A DNA stretch of 64,000 bases from Nocardia sp. MH4 (GCF_019266065.1 NZ_LPNR01000095.1:16090-80089); one strand, 5' to 3'; counted from the stretch's first letter, positions 17,652 to 27,555 are shown. Made by a program: numbers and translations. Notes: generated by a model from the sequence alone, not told the origin.

Positions 17652-18680
17652 TCAACCCTGGACGGCGGACGCCGCCCCGGTCAGCTCGGCGAACAACCGG
17701 CTGCCGGTGAACCGGCGGGTGTCCCCCGATTCGGCTCGGCGGATCAGCTCGGTGAGCCTGCGATTGACCGGTGTCGGCCGCCCGACCATCTCACCGAGGC
17801 GCACGATTTCGCCGCACAACCACGCGATTTCCGTCCGCCTGCCCAGGGCGAGGTCGTCGGCCATCGAGGAGCGAGCCAGCGGATCGATGGCCAGGACCCG
17901 GCCGAAGACCCGGCGGAAGACGACGTCGGGAACACGCAGCAGATGCACCATGAGTTCCGGCGGGATCGCCGTCAGCTGGGCGGGACGAATTCGCGCAGTG
18001 TTCATCACCGCGAGGGCTTCGGCCTGGGCGAGCGCGAGGCAGCGCCGGTAGTCGCGCTCGGCGAGTTCCTCGCGCAGCGGCCGCCCGGACAGTGCGTTGA
18101 TCGGGTTGTTGAGGTTGAGCAGCAGCTTGGCCCACTGCACCGGACGCAGGTCGCGATAGCGGCGCAGCGGCAGGCCCGCGGCCCGGAACTGCTCGGCGAA
18201 CCGGTCGACCACCGGGTCGTCCTGGATCGCGACGACGCCGTCGCTGCCCCGGTGGAAGCGCCCGTTGCCGCGGTGCACCACATTGAACGGGACCATGCCG
18301 GGCAGCACGACGCTGGTGGGCAGGATGTCCCGGATCAGGGTGTCGTTGCCGATGCCGTTCTGCAGGCTCACCACCGGCGTGCCGGGGCGCAGCCTGCCCG
18401 CGACGGTCCGGACGACCGAGGCGGTGGCGGCGGATTTCACGGTGACCAGGACGAGGTCGGCCAGTTCCGGCTCATCCGGTTCCAGGGCCAGCCCGAAGCG
18501 ATCCGGCGACACGTCGATCGACCCGCCGTCGAGGTCGGTCAGGTGCAGTCCGTGCTCGGCGATGTCGTCGAGCACGCGCTGGCGGCCGACGAAGATCACG
18601 TCCAGCCCGGCCGCGGCCAGATGTCCGCCGATGAAGACCCCGATGCTGCCCGCGCCGAGGACCAGTACTCGCTGGTTCAC
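17652..18680 (-). CDS. 2-dehydropantoate 2-reductase-like (ApbA/PanE family)
   Basis: 342 residues. The N-terminal Rossmann domain begins [20 protein letters not shown], with VTVKSAAT and SLQNGIGND next. The ApbA C-terminal helical domain contains [15 protein letters not shown] with the catalytic Lys and Asn pair. It would reduce ketopantoate to pantoate with NADPH, though nocardiae carry several paralogues and the substrate here is uncertain. The ATG overlaps the pafC stop by 4 bp, tying it to the pafBC operon, where M. tuberculosis has tatA next instead. Confidence 0.8.
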   Translation of the reverse strand: MNQRVLVLGAGSIGVFIGGHLAAAGLDVIFVGRQRVLDDIAEHGLHLTDLDGGSIDVSPDRFGLALEPDEPELADLVLVTVKSAATASVVRTVAGRLRPGTPVVSLQNGIGNDTLIRDILPTSVVLPGMVPFNVVHRGNGRFHRGSDGVVAIQDDPVVDRFAEQFRAAGLPLRRYRDLRPVQWAKLLLNLNNPINALSGRPLREELAERDYRRCLALAQAEALAVMNTARIRPAQLTAIPPELMVHLLRVPDVVFRRVFGRVLAIDPLARSSMADDLALGRRTEIAWLCGEIVRLGEMVGRPTPVNRRLTELIRRAESGDTRRFTGSRLFAELTGAASAVQG

Positions 18681-19660
18681 GCGGTTTCGGTCTCCCCGGG
18701 CAGTCCGGCGGCCGCGTAGGCGGCCAGGGCGGCGTCGGCGCGGTCACGCACCGCCGCCACCAGGTCCGGCGGGCCGAGCACGCTGACGCCGGTGCCGAAG
18801 CCGAGCAGCAGACGGGCCATCCAGTCGGCGGAGGCGAAGCGCATGCCCGCCTCGATGCTGCCGTCGGGGCGCGACTCGATGCGGTGCATCGGGTACTGGT
18901 CGAGCACCCAGGCGTAGTCGGCGCGGATGCGCAGCCGGGCCAGCGGCACGTCGGGGTCGTCCTGGAACAGGTCGAGGGCGGCCGCGTCGGCGGCGGCGTG
19001 GCTGGGCGGACGGGCCGGTTCGTCGAGTTCGGTGGCGTCCTCGATCCGGTCGAACCGGAACAGGCGCACGCCCTCGGCCTGCCTGCACCACGCCTGCAGG
19101 TAGCTGTTGTTGTCGACGAGCACCACGCGGATCGGGTCGACGATTCGTTCGGAGACCTCGTCGCGGCTGGCCGAGTAGTACACCAGGCGCAGGGCGCGGG
19201 CGTCGGCGAGCGCGGCGCGCACGGTGGCGACGACCGGCTGCTCGACGGGCACGGCGGCCGGGGTGCCGGTGACGACGGCGTCGGTGCTGGCGATGGCCGA
19301 TTCGATCTTGGCGATCGCGGCGTGCGCGGCGGTCGGGTCGACCATGCCCGGCATCTCCACGATCGAGCGCAGCGCGACCAGTAGCGCGGTCGCCTCGGTG
19401 GAGGTCAGCCGCAGCGGCCGGTCGATGCCCGCGGAGAAGGTGACCTCGATGCTCTCCTCGGAGAACGACAGGTCGATCAGGTCGCCGGGCCCGTACCCGG
19501 GCAGCCCGCACATCCACAGCTGATTGAGGTCGCTCATCAGCTGTTTGGTGCTCACCCCGAGCTCGGCGGCGGCCTCGGCGGCGCTGATGCCGGGGTGCGC
19601 GAGCAGGTACGGCACCATGTTCAGCAGGCGCGAAAGGCGTAGGGACAGGCGCGAACTCAC
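18677..19660 (-). CDS. pafC: WYL-domain regulator PafC
   Basis: 327 residues. A winged-helix N-terminus (LLNMVPYLLAHPGISAAEAAAELG) is followed by a WYL domain (LRLVYYSASRDEVSERIVDPIRVVL; NSYLQAWCRQAEGVRLFRFDRI) and a C-terminal extension. With PafB it activates LexA-independent DNA-damage genes in mycobacteria. ATG overlaps the pafB stop (4 bp) and its own stop overlaps the next gene, so the three are tightly coupled. Confidence 0.93.
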   Translation of the reverse strand: MSSRLSLRLSRLLNMVPYLLAHPGISAAEAAAELGVSTKQLMSDLNQLWMCGLPGYGPGDLIDLSFSEESIEVTFSAGIDRPLRLTSTEATALLVALRSIVEMPGMVDPTAAHAAIAKIESAIASTDAVVTGTPAAVPVEQPVVATVRAALADARALRLVYYSASRDEVSERIVDPIRVVLVDNNSYLQAWCRQAEGVRLFRFDRIEDATELDEPARPPSHAAADAAALDLFQDDPDVPLARLRIRADYAWVLDQYPMHRIESRPDGSIEAGMRFASADWMARLLLGFGTGVSVLGPPDLVAAVRDRADAALAAYAAAGLPGETETA

Positions 19661-20652
19661 GACGCCACCTCCGTGTGGTCGAGTACCGACCGTAGCCGGT
19701 TCATCACGTCGGCGCGCAGTTCCGGCGGATCCAGCACGAGGACATCGGGACCGAGACCGGTGATCAGCCGGGCCACCCAGTCGCGGGAGCGGACCGGCAC
19801 TTCGACGACCGAACCGTCGCGGCCGCCGAGCTCACGGTCACCGAGTTCGGTACCGATGCGACGCAGCTCGCGACCGCGGCCCTTGGCGACCCAGACGGTG
19901 GCCGAGCCGGTGACCGGCGCGTCGCCGGTGACCCGGTCGACGATGGCGCGCAAGTCGGCGTCGGCGGGCTTGCGGACCGCGTTGAGCGGTCCGTACGGCG
20001 TGACCTCGCCACCGATGCGCGACAACCGGAAGGTGCGCACGGCGTCTCGCTCGCGGTCGTGCCCGACCAGATACCAGCGACCGTGCCGGGTCACCACACC
20101 CCAGGGCTCCACATCGCGGGTGACGAACGGATCGGTGATGGCGCTGTGGTGTCCGAACCGCACCGCCTGCCCGGCGTCGATCGCCGCGAGCAACTCGCGC
20201 AGCACCGGTTCCGAGCCGCGAGTGCGGGCGGGCACCGCGGGTACCGACACCCCGACGTTGTCCGTCTCGACGGTGACGCCGGCCGCGCGCAGCTTCAACA
20301 GCGCGCCCTCGGCGGCGCTCGCCAGCTCGGGCGAGGCCCACATCTGCACGGCGACGGCCACCGCGGCGGCCTCCTCGCTGGACAGGTCGATGTCGGGCAG
20401 TTCGTAGGCGTCGCGGTTGATCCGGTAGCCCTCGAGTGTCGAGAACCGCCCCACGGGGCCCACTTCCAGCGGAATGCCCAGATCGCGCAGTTCGTTCTTG
20501 TCGCGCTCGAACATCCGGCTGAACGCCTCGTCGGTCGCGGAGTCCTCGTAACCGGCCACGCTGGCGCGAATGCGCTCGGCGCTCAGGAACTGCCGGGTCG
20601 ACAGCAGCGCGATGACCAGATTCATCAGCCGCTCGACCTTGGATATCGCCAC
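19657..20652 (-). CDS. pafB: WYL-domain regulator PafB
   Basis: 331 residues from GTG 20652, the start matching PafB proteins ([20 protein letters not shown]); a longer open frame upstream has no family similarity. It has an N-terminal helix-turn-helix (1-~65), a central segment and a WYL ligand-sensing domain ([28 protein letters not shown]). PafB and PafC act together as a DNA-damage-responsive transcription factor; they are not needed for pupylation despite the name. First gene of the operon, divergent from the thiamine-binding protein gene. Confidence 0.93.
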   Translation of the reverse strand: MAISKVERLMNLVIALLSTRQFLSAERIRASVAGYEDSATDEAFSRMFERDKNELRDLGIPLEVGPVGRFSTLEGYRINRDAYELPDIDLSSEEAAAVAVAVQMWASPELASAAEGALLKLRAAGVTVETDNVGVSVPAVPARTRGSEPVLRELLAAIDAGQAVRFGHHSAITDPFVTRDVEPWGVVTRHGRWYLVGHDRERDAVRTFRLSRIGGEVTPYGPLNAVRKPADADLRAIVDRVTGDAPVTGSATVWVAKGRGRELRRIGTELGDRELGGRDGSVVEVPVRSRDWVARLITGLGPDVLVLDPPELRADVMNRLRSVLDHTEVAS

Positions 20653-20757
20653 CCGATAGAGGGTAATGGTCGGCTGACCGTCGCGGCGCGTCGGCGCACG
20701 GTTGCCGACCCTCCGGGCGGGGAGAATGGTCCGGATACCCGCAGCGAAAGGACCATC

Positions 20758-21072
20758 ATGCTTGTTGCGTTCTCCGTGGCGCCCAGTGGCGCCGCCCACG
20801 CCGACGGGTCGGTCGGCGCGGCCGTGGCGGCGGCCGTCCGCGTGGTGCGCGCCTCGGGGCTGCCGCACCGGACCGACGCCATGTTCACCACCATCGAGGG
20901 CGATTGGGACGAGGTGATGGCGGTGGTGAAGTCGGCCTGTGACGCGATCCTCGCCGTCGCGCCGCGATGCAGCCTGGTGCTCAAGGCCGATCTGCGGCCC
21001 GGCGTCACCGACGCGCTGACCACGAAGGTCGAGACGATCGAGCGCTATCTGGCCGAGGGCGACGGCTACTAG
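20758..21072 (+). CDS. MTH1187/YkoF-type thiamine-binding protein
   Basis: 104 residues, one PF01910 domain. [52 protein letters not shown] shows the short ferredoxin-like fold of small thiamine or HMP binding proteins (former DUF77). AAAGGA precedes the ATG at 20758. No TPP riboswitch is visible upstream. It probably buffers or senses thiamine in the cytosol. It is a single gene meeting the MaoC-like gene tail to tail. Confidence 0.82.
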   Translation: MLVAFSVAPSGAAHADGSVGAAVAAAVRVVRASGLPHRTDAMFTTIEGDWDEVMAVVKSACDAILAVAPRCSLVLKADLRPGVTDALTTKVETIERYLAEGDGY

Positions 21073-21090
21073 ACCGCCGCCCCGGACGAT

Positions 21091-21546
21091 TCAGCTCAGA
21101 TAGCGGGCGATGGCGTCGGCCACGCAGGCGGGCCGCTCGGCGCCCTCCAGTTCCACGGTGACGCGCCGGTGCGCCTGCACGCCGCCGGGCACCTCGGTGA
21201 CCTCGGTGAGCGCCACGCGGCCGCGGATGCGGCTGCCCACGGGGACCGGGGTGAGGAATCGGACCCGGTCGAGGCCGTAGTTGATCGCCGCGCTCGCGGC
21301 GCTGACCGTCATCACCTGCTGGGTGATCGGCACGATCAGCGACAGGGTGAGGAAACCGTGCGCGATGGTCGTGCCGTACGGGCCCGCGGCGGCCCGCACC
21401 GGATCGACGTGGATCCACTGGTGGTCGCCGGTCGCCTCGGCGAACCGGTCGATCCGGTCCTGGTCGATCGTGATCCAGTCGCTGGGGCCGAGTTCGGTGC
21501 CCGCGGCCGCGCGCAGGGCGTCGAAATCGGCGAAATCCGTGGTCAT
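21091..21546 (-). CDS. MaoC-like (R)-specific enoyl-CoA hydratase
   Basis: 151 residues, a single hot-dog domain. The hydratase-2 motif is FAEATGDHQWIHVDPVRA, with the catalytic Asp and His, followed by TIAHGFLTLSL. It hydrates 2-enoyl-CoA esters. Its ATG overlaps the stop of the acyl-CoA ligase gene by 4 bp, placing it last in the acyl-CoA catabolic operon. The physiological chain length cannot be told. Confidence 0.87.
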   Translation of the reverse strand: MTTDFADFDALRAAAGTELGPSDWITIDQDRIDRFAEATGDHQWIHVDPVRAAAGPYGTTIAHGFLTLSLIVPITQQVMTVSAASAAINYGLDRVRFLTPVPVGSRIRGRVALTEVTEVPGGVQAHRRVTVELEGAERPACVADAIARYLS

Positions 21547-23036
21547 GCCGCTCCTCCGAAGCGTCGGCGCAGTTCGCGCTTGAGCACCTTGTGGGTGGGC
21601 CCGAGCGGCAGCTCGGTGACGAACTCCACCCGGCGCGGGTACTTGTATCGGGCCACCTGTTGCTTGCCGAACTCGATCACGTCCTCGGCGGTCAGCTCGC
21701 CGTCGGCCACCACGACGGCCACGATCTCCTCACCGTAGTGCTCGTCGGGCACCCCGATCACCGCGACCTGCGCGATCCGCGGATGCCGTACCAGCGCGGC
21801 CTCGACCTCCGTCGGATACACGTTGAATCCGCCGCGCAGGATCATCTCCTTGATCCGGTCGACGATCCGGATCCGGCCGGTCTCGTCGCGGGTGCCCAGA
21901 TCGCCGGTGCGGAACCAGCCGTCGACGACGGCGGCCGCGGTGGCCTCGGGTCTGCCGGTGTAGCCGTTGAACACGTTGTGCCCGCGCACCACCACCTCAC
22001 CGGTCTCGCCGACCGGCAGCAGCGCGATCCGGTCACTGATCGCGGGGTCGGCGATCTCCACGTCGACGCCCCAGACCGGATGCCCGACGGTGCCCGCCTC
22101 CGCGCCGTAGATCGGCTGGTTGACCGCGGCGGTCGGCGAGGTCTCCGACAGTCCGTAGCCCTCGAGCACGGGCGCGCGGAAGATCCGTTCGAAGTCCTCC
22201 AGGATCGCGACCGGCAGCGCCGCACCGCCGCTGACGCACAGTTTCAGTGCGGGCAGTTCCGGCGCCCGCGCCGCCGCCTCGATGAGCGCGATGTACATCG
22301 TGGGCACCCCGTGGAAGAGGTTGACCTTCTCCGCCGCCATCAGCGCGATCGCCTGGGCCGCGTCGAATCTCGGCAGCAGCACCAGCGTCCCGCCGACGCG
22401 CCAGTGCGAGTTCATCGACACGGTCTGTCCGAAGACATGGAACAGCGGCAGCGCGCCGAGCGCGATGTCGTCGCGGTGGACCTCGTTGGCGTCGAAGGTG
22501 TTCACCGTCGCGCACATCACCATGTTGAGGTGATTGAGCTCGGCGCCCTTGGGCGTGCCGGTGGTCCCGCTGGTGTAGAAGACGACGGCGGTGTCGAGCG
22601 GACCGCGCGAGACGAACGCCGCAATCGCCTCGCCGACGAGCTCCGCGGGGGCGACGACGTCGATGCCCGCGCCGGCGGCCGCCGCGGCGCCGGTCTCGGC
22701 CACCATCGGATGACAGATCAGCAGCGCCGCCGCGCTGTCGCGCAGCACGTATTCCATCTCGGGCGCGGTGAGCAGCAGGTGCACCGGCACCACCGTCGCG
22801 CCCGCGGCGAGGATCGCGAAATACGCCCGCGGGAAGTCGGCGGTGTTCGGGCACAGCAGGGCCACCCGGTCACCGGGACGGATCCCGCGCGCGATCAGGG
22901 CGCCGGCCTGCTCGCGTGCCTGTCGCCAGAGATCGGCGAAGGTGATGCGATGCTCGCCTTCGATCAACGCGAGATGATCGGGGCGGCGGCGAGCCGGTTC
23001 GGCGAGGATGCTCGCCAGGGAGAGTGTGGCATTCAT
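21543..23036 (-). CDS. Long-chain-fatty-acid-CoA ligase-type AMP-forming enzyme (FadD-like)
   Basis: 497 residues from the ATG at 23036. ANL-superfamily motifs are all present: VVFYTSGTTGTPKGAEL (P-loop), EGYGLSETSPTAAV, GWFRTGDLGTRD, RIKEMILRGGFNVYPTEVE, and the C-terminal catalytic Lys in LGPTHKVLKRELR. It activates a carboxylic acid to its acyl-CoA in the cytosol. It lies 176 bp below the thiolase, with the same strand, and is coupled to the MaoC gene. The linked dehydrogenases suggest it starts a fatty or branched acid degradation route. Confidence 0.9.
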   Translation of the reverse strand: MNATLSLASILAEPARRRPDHLALIEGEHRITFADLWRQAREQAGALIARGIRPGDRVALLCPNTADFPRAYFAILAAGATVVPVHLLLTAPEMEYVLRDSAAALLICHPMVAETGAAAAAGAGIDVVAPAELVGEAIAAFVSRGPLDTAVVFYTSGTTGTPKGAELNHLNMVMCATVNTFDANEVHRDDIALGALPLFHVFGQTVSMNSHWRVGGTLVLLPRFDAAQAIALMAAEKVNLFHGVPTMYIALIEAAARAPELPALKLCVSGGAALPVAILEDFERIFRAPVLEGYGLSETSPTAAVNQPIYGAEAGTVGHPVWGVDVEIADPAISDRIALLPVGETGEVVVRGHNVFNGYTGRPEATAAAVVDGWFRTGDLGTRDETGRIRIVDRIKEMILRGGFNVYPTEVEAALVRHPRIAQVAVIGVPDEHYGEEIVAVVVADGELTAEDVIEFGKQQVARYKYPRRVEFVTELPLGPTHKVLKRELRRRFGGAA

Positions 23037-23212
23037 GAGGATTCCTGGAGTCGACAGCTTCGGCGAGGGAGCGCGCACCCACGGTGTCGCGCGGTAGACG
23101 ACCGGATCGGTCGGAGTTCGGGGGCCTCGGCCCGTACCGGTTGCGCGCTCGGTGCGGCACGCAGACTTCGGCCCGGTCGGGTCGAGGCCCGGCGCTGATC
23201 GGCCGGGGCCGG

Positions 23213-24412
23213 TCAGCGATGGAGATGGACCGCCAGGCCCTGCCCGACACCGACACACAGCGTGGCGACGGCGTGCCGGGCGTCGCGATCGGCCAGCTCG
23301 ATCGCGGCGGTGAGCGCCAGGCGAGCACCGCTGGCGCCGAGCGGATGCCCGAGGGCGATGGCGCCGCCGTTCGGGTTCACGTGCTCGGCGTCGTCGGGCA
23401 GCCCGAGTCCACGCAGCACCGCCAGCGCCTGGGCGGCGAAGGCCTCGTTGAGTTCGACGACATCGATGTCGGCGATCCCCAGACCCGTTCGCGCGAGCAG
23501 CTTCTCGACCGCGAGCACCGGGCCGATACCCATCACGCGCGGTGGCACACCCGCGGCCGTCACCGCACCGATCTCGGCCAGCGGCGTCAGCCCGTAGCGG
23601 TCCACCGCGACCTCGGAGGCGATCAGCACCGCGGCGGCACCGTCATTGATACCGGAGGAGTTGCCCGCGGTGATCGAGCCGCCGGGCACCACGGCACGCA
23701 ACCCGCCGAGTGCCTCGATGCTGGTCTGCCGCGGATGTTCGTCCCGCTCGACGACAACCGGTTCGCCGTGCCGCTGCGGGACCGGCACCTGCGCGATCTC
23801 GCGGGCCAGCCTGCCCCGCGCGATCGCCGCCGCCGCCCGCTGCTGCGACCGCAGCGCGAAGGCGTCCTGATCGGCACGGGCGATGCCGTGCTCGTCGGCG
23901 ACGTGCTGGGCGGTCTCGGGCATCGAATCGATGCCGTATTCCGCCCGCATCCGCGGGTTGACCAGCCGCCAGCCCAGCGTGGTGTCGGCCAGCTGCGCCG
24001 AACGGTCCCACGGCGCACCGGCTTTCGGCATCACGTACGGCGCCCGGGTCATCGACTCGACACCCCCGGCGATGACGAGATCGGCGTCACCGGCCTTGAT
24101 CGCCCTGGCCGCGTAGCCGATCGCGTCCAGTCCCGACGCGCACAGCCGGTTGACCGTCACGCCGGGAACCTCCACCGGTAGTCCGGCCAGCAGCGCCGCC
24201 ATCCGGGCGACATTGCGATTGTCCTCGCCCGCCTGGTTCGCGCAGCCCAGCACCACGTCGTCGACGCCGGCCCAATCGACGGCCGGGAGCCGTCGGGTGA
24301 GCGCGGCGATCGCGCGGGCGGCCAGATCGTCGGGGCGCACCTCGGCCAGCGCGCCGCCGTAGCGGCCGAACGGCGTGCGGACGCCGTCGACCAGATACGC
24401 GCGGCCGGTCAC
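23213..24412 (-). CDS. Acetyl-CoA C-acyltransferase (thiolase)
   Basis: 399 residues from the GTG at 24412, which overlaps the upstream stop as GTGA. Nucleophilic Cys91 lies in VNRLCASGLDAI; GGVESMTRAPYVM, NEAFAAQALAVLRGLG, HPLGASGARL (catalytic His) and the C-terminal CVGVGQG (second Cys) follow. It cleaves 3-ketoacyl-CoA to acetyl-CoA and a shortened acyl-CoA; PcaF-type 3-oxoadipyl-CoA thiolases look alike, so substrate is open. Confidence 0.92.
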   Translation of the reverse strand: MTGRAYLVDGVRTPFGRYGGALAEVRPDDLAARAIAALTRRLPAVDWAGVDDVVLGCANQAGEDNRNVARMAALLAGLPVEVPGVTVNRLCASGLDAIGYAARAIKAGDADLVIAGGVESMTRAPYVMPKAGAPWDRSAQLADTTLGWRLVNPRMRAEYGIDSMPETAQHVADEHGIARADQDAFALRSQQRAAAAIARGRLAREIAQVPVPQRHGEPVVVERDEHPRQTSIEALGGLRAVVPGGSITAGNSSGINDGAAAVLIASEVAVDRYGLTPLAEIGAVTAAGVPPRVMGIGPVLAVEKLLARTGLGIADIDVVELNEAFAAQALAVLRGLGLPDDAEHVNPNGGAIALGHPLGASGARLALTAAIELADRDARHAVATLCVGVGQGLAVHLHR

Positions 24413-25566
24413 AGGCCCATGTCCTTGGCGATGATCATCTTCATCACCTCGCTGGTGCCGCCGTAGATCCGGTTCACCCGGTTGTCGGCGTACAGGCGGG
24501 CCACGGGATATTCGGTGATGTAGCCGTATCCGCCGTGCAGCTGCAGGCAGCGGTCGATCACCCGGGAGGCGACCTCGGTGCAGAACAGCTTCGCCGAGGC
24601 GGCGTCGGCCGGGCTGAGTTCGCCCCGGTCGAGCGCGTCGAGCGCGCGGTCGACCACGGCTTCGGCGGCGTCCACCTCCGCCCGGCAGGCGGCCAGCTCG
24701 AACTTGGTGTTCTGGAAGTGCGCCACCGGCTGACCGAAAACGGTCCGGCCCCTGGTGTATTCGAGGGCGAACCGGATCGCCGACTTGGCTTGGGCGTAGG
24801 CGCCGACCGCGATGGACAGGCGCTCCTGCGGCAGGTTCTGGCCGAGGTAGGCGAAGCCCTGGTGCGCCTCGCCGAGCAGGTCGGCCACCGGCACCCGCAC
24901 ATCGGTGAAGGACAGTTCGGCGGTGTCGGACACCTTCAGCCCGAGCTTGTCGAGCTTGCGGCCGACCGCGTACCCGGGCGAGGTGGTGTCGACGACGAAC
25001 AGCGAGATCCCGTGGCGGCGATCGGTCTCCGACGGCGGGGCGGTCCGCGCGCACACGATCACCCGGTCGGCGTGCACGCCACCGGTGATGAAGGTCTTCG
25101 CCCCGTTGAGCACGTAGTGGGTGCCGTCCTCGGACAGCTGCGCGGTCGTGCGCATCCCGGCCAGGTCGGACCCCGTGCCGGGCTCGGTCATCGCGATGGC
25201 GAACATGATCTCGCCCGAGACGAATCCGGGCAGCCAGCGCTGCTTCTGTTCGTCGGTCGCGAGGTTCTTCAGGTACGGCAGGCACAGGCCCACGTGCACG
25301 CCGGACCCGCCGAAAGACACACCGGCCCTGGCGGTTTCCTCCATGAGGATCGCCTGGAACTTGAACGAGTCGATCCCCGCGCCGCCGTACTCCTCGGGCA
25401 CCTCGATCCCGAAAACCCCCAGCTCGGCCAGCGAGCGGTAGAACTCGCGCGGCACGATGCCCGCCTCGTACCACTGGTCGTAGACCGGCACGACCTGCGA
25501 TTCGATGAACGCGCGCGCGGTCTTGCGAAACGCCTCGTGCTCATCGGTGAAAACTGTGCGCTGCAT
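24409..25566 (-). CDS. Acyl-CoA dehydrogenase (YGG-type, second of the operon)
   Basis: 385 residues from the ATG at 25566. FAD-binding blocks are FAIAMTEPGTGSDLAGM and FITGGVHADRVIV, with QLHGGYGYITEYPVARLYADNRV and IYGGTSEVMKMIIA at the C-terminus. The usual SCAD/MCAD base position (YEGT) is YGGT here, as in long-chain and isovaleryl enzymes that take the catalytic Glu from another helix. It inserts the 2,3 double bond in an acyl-CoA. Its stop overlaps the thiolase start. Confidence 0.9.
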   Translation of the reverse strand: MQRTVFTDEHEAFRKTARAFIESQVVPVYDQWYEAGIVPREFYRSLAELGVFGIEVPEEYGGAGIDSFKFQAILMEETARAGVSFGGSGVHVGLCLPYLKNLATDEQKQRWLPGFVSGEIMFAIAMTEPGTGSDLAGMRTTAQLSEDGTHYVLNGAKTFITGGVHADRVIVCARTAPPSETDRRHGISLFVVDTTSPGYAVGRKLDKLGLKVSDTAELSFTDVRVPVADLLGEAHQGFAYLGQNLPQERLSIAVGAYAQAKSAIRFALEYTRGRTVFGQPVAHFQNTKFELAACRAEVDAAEAVVDRALDALDRGELSPADAASAKLFCTEVASRVIDRCLQLHGGYGYITEYPVARLYADNRVNRIYGGTSEVMKMIIAKDMGL

Positions 25567-25586
25567 TGAAACTGGTCTCCCGCGAT

Positions 25587-26339
25587 TCAGAGACGGCGTC
25601 CGCCGTCGACGTACAGGGTTTGGCCGGTGACGAATCCGGCCTCGTCGGAGGCGAGGAACGCGACCACGTTGGCGATGTCGTCGGGGGTCCCGACCCGGCG
25701 CAGCGGCGTGATCTCGGCGGTCTTGGCCTGCAGTTCCTCGGCGCTGACGCCGATCCGGGCCGCGGTGGCCGCGGTCATCTCGGTGGCGATGAAGCCGGGC
25801 GCGACGGCGTTGACGCGGATGCCGAACGGGCCGAGTTCCATGGCCAGCGTGCGGGTCAGCCCCTGGATGCCGGCCTTGGCCGCGGCGTAGTTGGCCTGTC
25901 CTCGATTGCCCAGCGCCGACACGCTCGAGGTGTTGACGATCGCGCCGCCGCCGCGCTCGACCATGTGCTGCTGGGCGGCCTTGCTGCACAGGAACGCCCC
26001 GCGCAGGTGTACGGCCATGACGGTGTCCCAGTCGTCCACCGACATCTTGAACAGCAGGTTGTCGCGCAGCACGCCGGCGTTGTTCACCAGCACGTCGAGC
26101 GAGCCGAGCTCGGCGACCGTGCGCGCCACCGCCGCGGCCACCGAATCCTCGTCGGCGACATCGCAACCGAGCCCGATCGCGGTGCCGCCCGCGGCGTTGA
26201 TCTTGCCCGCGGTCAGCACGGCCGCGGCGGCGTCGAGGTCGACGACGGCGACGGCGTGCCCGGCGGCCGACAGCCGGGCGGCCGTGGCCGCGCCGATGCC
26301 GCGGGCCGCCCCGGTGACGAAAGCGGTTCTGTGGGTCAT
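25587..26339 (-). CDS. FabG-like short-chain dehydrogenase, 3-hydroxyacyl-CoA type
   Basis: 250 residues. It has the classic SDR sites: TGAARGIGAATAARL, VLVNNAGVLRDNLLFKM and NTSSVSALGNRGQANYAAAKAG with Ser, Tyr and Lys. In this operon it most likely oxidises the 3-hydroxyacyl-CoA made by the MaoC hydratase rather than serving fatty-acid synthesis. It sits 20 bp above the downstream dehydrogenase and 16 bp below the upstream one. Confidence 0.88.
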   Translation of the reverse strand: MTHRTAFVTGAARGIGAATAARLSAAGHAVAVVDLDAAAAVLTAGKINAAGGTAIGLGCDVADEDSVAAAVARTVAELGSLDVLVNNAGVLRDNLLFKMSVDDWDTVMAVHLRGAFLCSKAAQQHMVERGGGAIVNTSSVSALGNRGQANYAAAKAGIQGLTRTLAMELGPFGIRVNAVAPGFIATEMTAATAARIGVSAEELQAKTAEITPLRRVGTPDDIANVVAFLASDEAGFVTGQTLYVDGGRRL

Positions 26340-26355
26340 GGTTCGTACTCCTCTG

Positions 26356-27507
26356 TCAGACGATGGCGTTCACGCCGGTGAGGGCGCGGCCGATGAGCAG
26401 TTTCTGGATCTGGGTGGTGCCCTCGTAGAGGGTCAGTACGCGGGCGTCGCGCAGGTACTTGGCGACCGGGTACTCGTCGATGTAGCCGTAGCCGCCGAAG
26501 ACCTGGATCGCGTTGTTGGCCGCCTTGACCGCGGCCTCGGAGGCGAACAGCTTCGCCATCGAGGCGGCGGTGCCGAACGGCTCGCCCCGGTCGACGAGAT
26601 CGGCGGCGCGCCAGGCCAGCAGTCGGGCGGCCTCGGTCTCCACCGCGATGTCGGCGAGCAGTTCCTGGACCAGCTGGTAGCCCGCGATCGGCTTGCCGAA
26701 CTGTTCGCGCTCGCCCGCGTAGCGCACCGCGGCCTCGAGGCAGGCGCGGGCCAGGCCGACACAGCCGGCGGCCACCCCCATCCGGCCCTTGTCCAGCGCC
26801 GCCATCGCGATGCGGAAGCCCTGACCCTCCTCGCCCAGGCGCAGCGCGTCGGGCACCCGGACACCGTCGAGGACCAATTCGGCGGTGGCCTGCCCGCGCA
26901 GGCCGAGCTTGCCCTTGATCTCGGTCCGGCCGAAGCCGGGCGCGTCGGTCGGGACGAGGAAGGCGGTCACCCCCTTGGGCCCCGGTCCCCCGGTGCGCGC
27001 GAAGACCAGCGCGACATCGGCCCAGGTGCCGTTGGTGATGAAGATCTTGGTGCCGTCGATGACCCAGTCCGACCCGTCCCTGGTGGCGCGGGTGATCAGG
27101 TTCGCCGCGTCGGACCCGGTCCCCGGCTCGGTCAGCGCGAAGCATCCGAGCTGCTCGCCCGCGCACAGCGGCGGCAGGAAGCGGCGCTTCTGCTCCTCGG
27201 TGCCGTAGGTCGCGATCGACTTGCCGACCAGACCCAGCGAGACCGACACGATGCCGCGGACCGCGCTGTCGCCCCGGCCGAGCTCCTCCAGCAGCACGCA
27301 GTAGGCCAGCGCGTCACCGCCGGAGCCGCCGTACTCCTCGTCGATCCCGATGCCGAGAAAGCCCAGCGCGCCGAGTTTGCCGACGATGGCCGGGTCGACC
27401 GATTCCTGCCGATCCCAGTGCGCGGCATGCGGCACGACTTCCTTGTCCACCCATGTGCGGGCGAGCTCGCGCAGGTCGCTGTGCGCTTGCGTGAGTGCGA
27501 GATCCAT
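26356..27507 (-). CDS. Acyl-CoA dehydrogenase (YEGT-type, first gene of the operon)
   Basis: 383 residues. Motifs include CFALTEPGTGSDAANLITRA, then FITNGTWADVALVFA, and the C-terminal FGGYGYIDEYPVAKYLRD and LYEGTTQIQKLLIGRAL, where the Glu is the catalytic base of short/medium-chain dehydrogenases. It is the first gene after two matching TetR-type operators and is divergent from the TetR gene. With the second, YGG-type, dehydrogenase the operon covers two dehydrogenation chemistries. Confidence 0.92.
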   Translation of the reverse strand: MDLALTQAHSDLRELARTWVDKEVVPHAAHWDRQESVDPAIVGKLGALGFLGIGIDEEYGGSGGDALAYCVLLEELGRGDSAVRGIVSVSLGLVGKSIATYGTEEQKRRFLPPLCAGEQLGCFALTEPGTGSDAANLITRATRDGSDWVIDGTKIFITNGTWADVALVFARTGGPGPKGVTAFLVPTDAPGFGRTEIKGKLGLRGQATAELVLDGVRVPDALRLGEEGQGFRIAMAALDKGRMGVAAGCVGLARACLEAAVRYAGEREQFGKPIAGYQLVQELLADIAVETEAARLLAWRAADLVDRGEPFGTAASMAKLFASEAAVKAANNAIQVFGGYGYIDEYPVAKYLRDARVLTLYEGTTQIQKLLIGRALTGVNAIV

Positions 27508-27522
27508 CGGACCACTCCTGAA

Positions 27523-27537
27523 CCAAACGGTGTTAGG
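27523..27537. promoter_or_regulatory. TetR-type operator, site 1 (CCaAACnnnGTTaGG)
   Basis: CCAAACGGTGTTAGG fits the dyad CCNAACNNNGTTNGG, with flanking A and T extending the symmetry. It lies 15 bp before the acyl-CoA dehydrogenase start and would block that promoter when occupied. A second copy is 18 bp downstream. Confidence 0.6.
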
Positions 27538-27555
27538 TTTACTCGGGCACCGTAT

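Noticed and set aside
20653..20757. TPP riboswitch before the thiamine-binding protein gene
   Set aside because: The characteristic CUGAGA and GACCUGAU-like segments are missing from this 105-bp divergent region.
23037..23212. Missing gene in the gap between the thiolase and acyl-CoA ligase genes
   Set aside because: The 176 bp contain no frame with a ribosome site or family similarity; it probably holds a secondary promoter or nothing.
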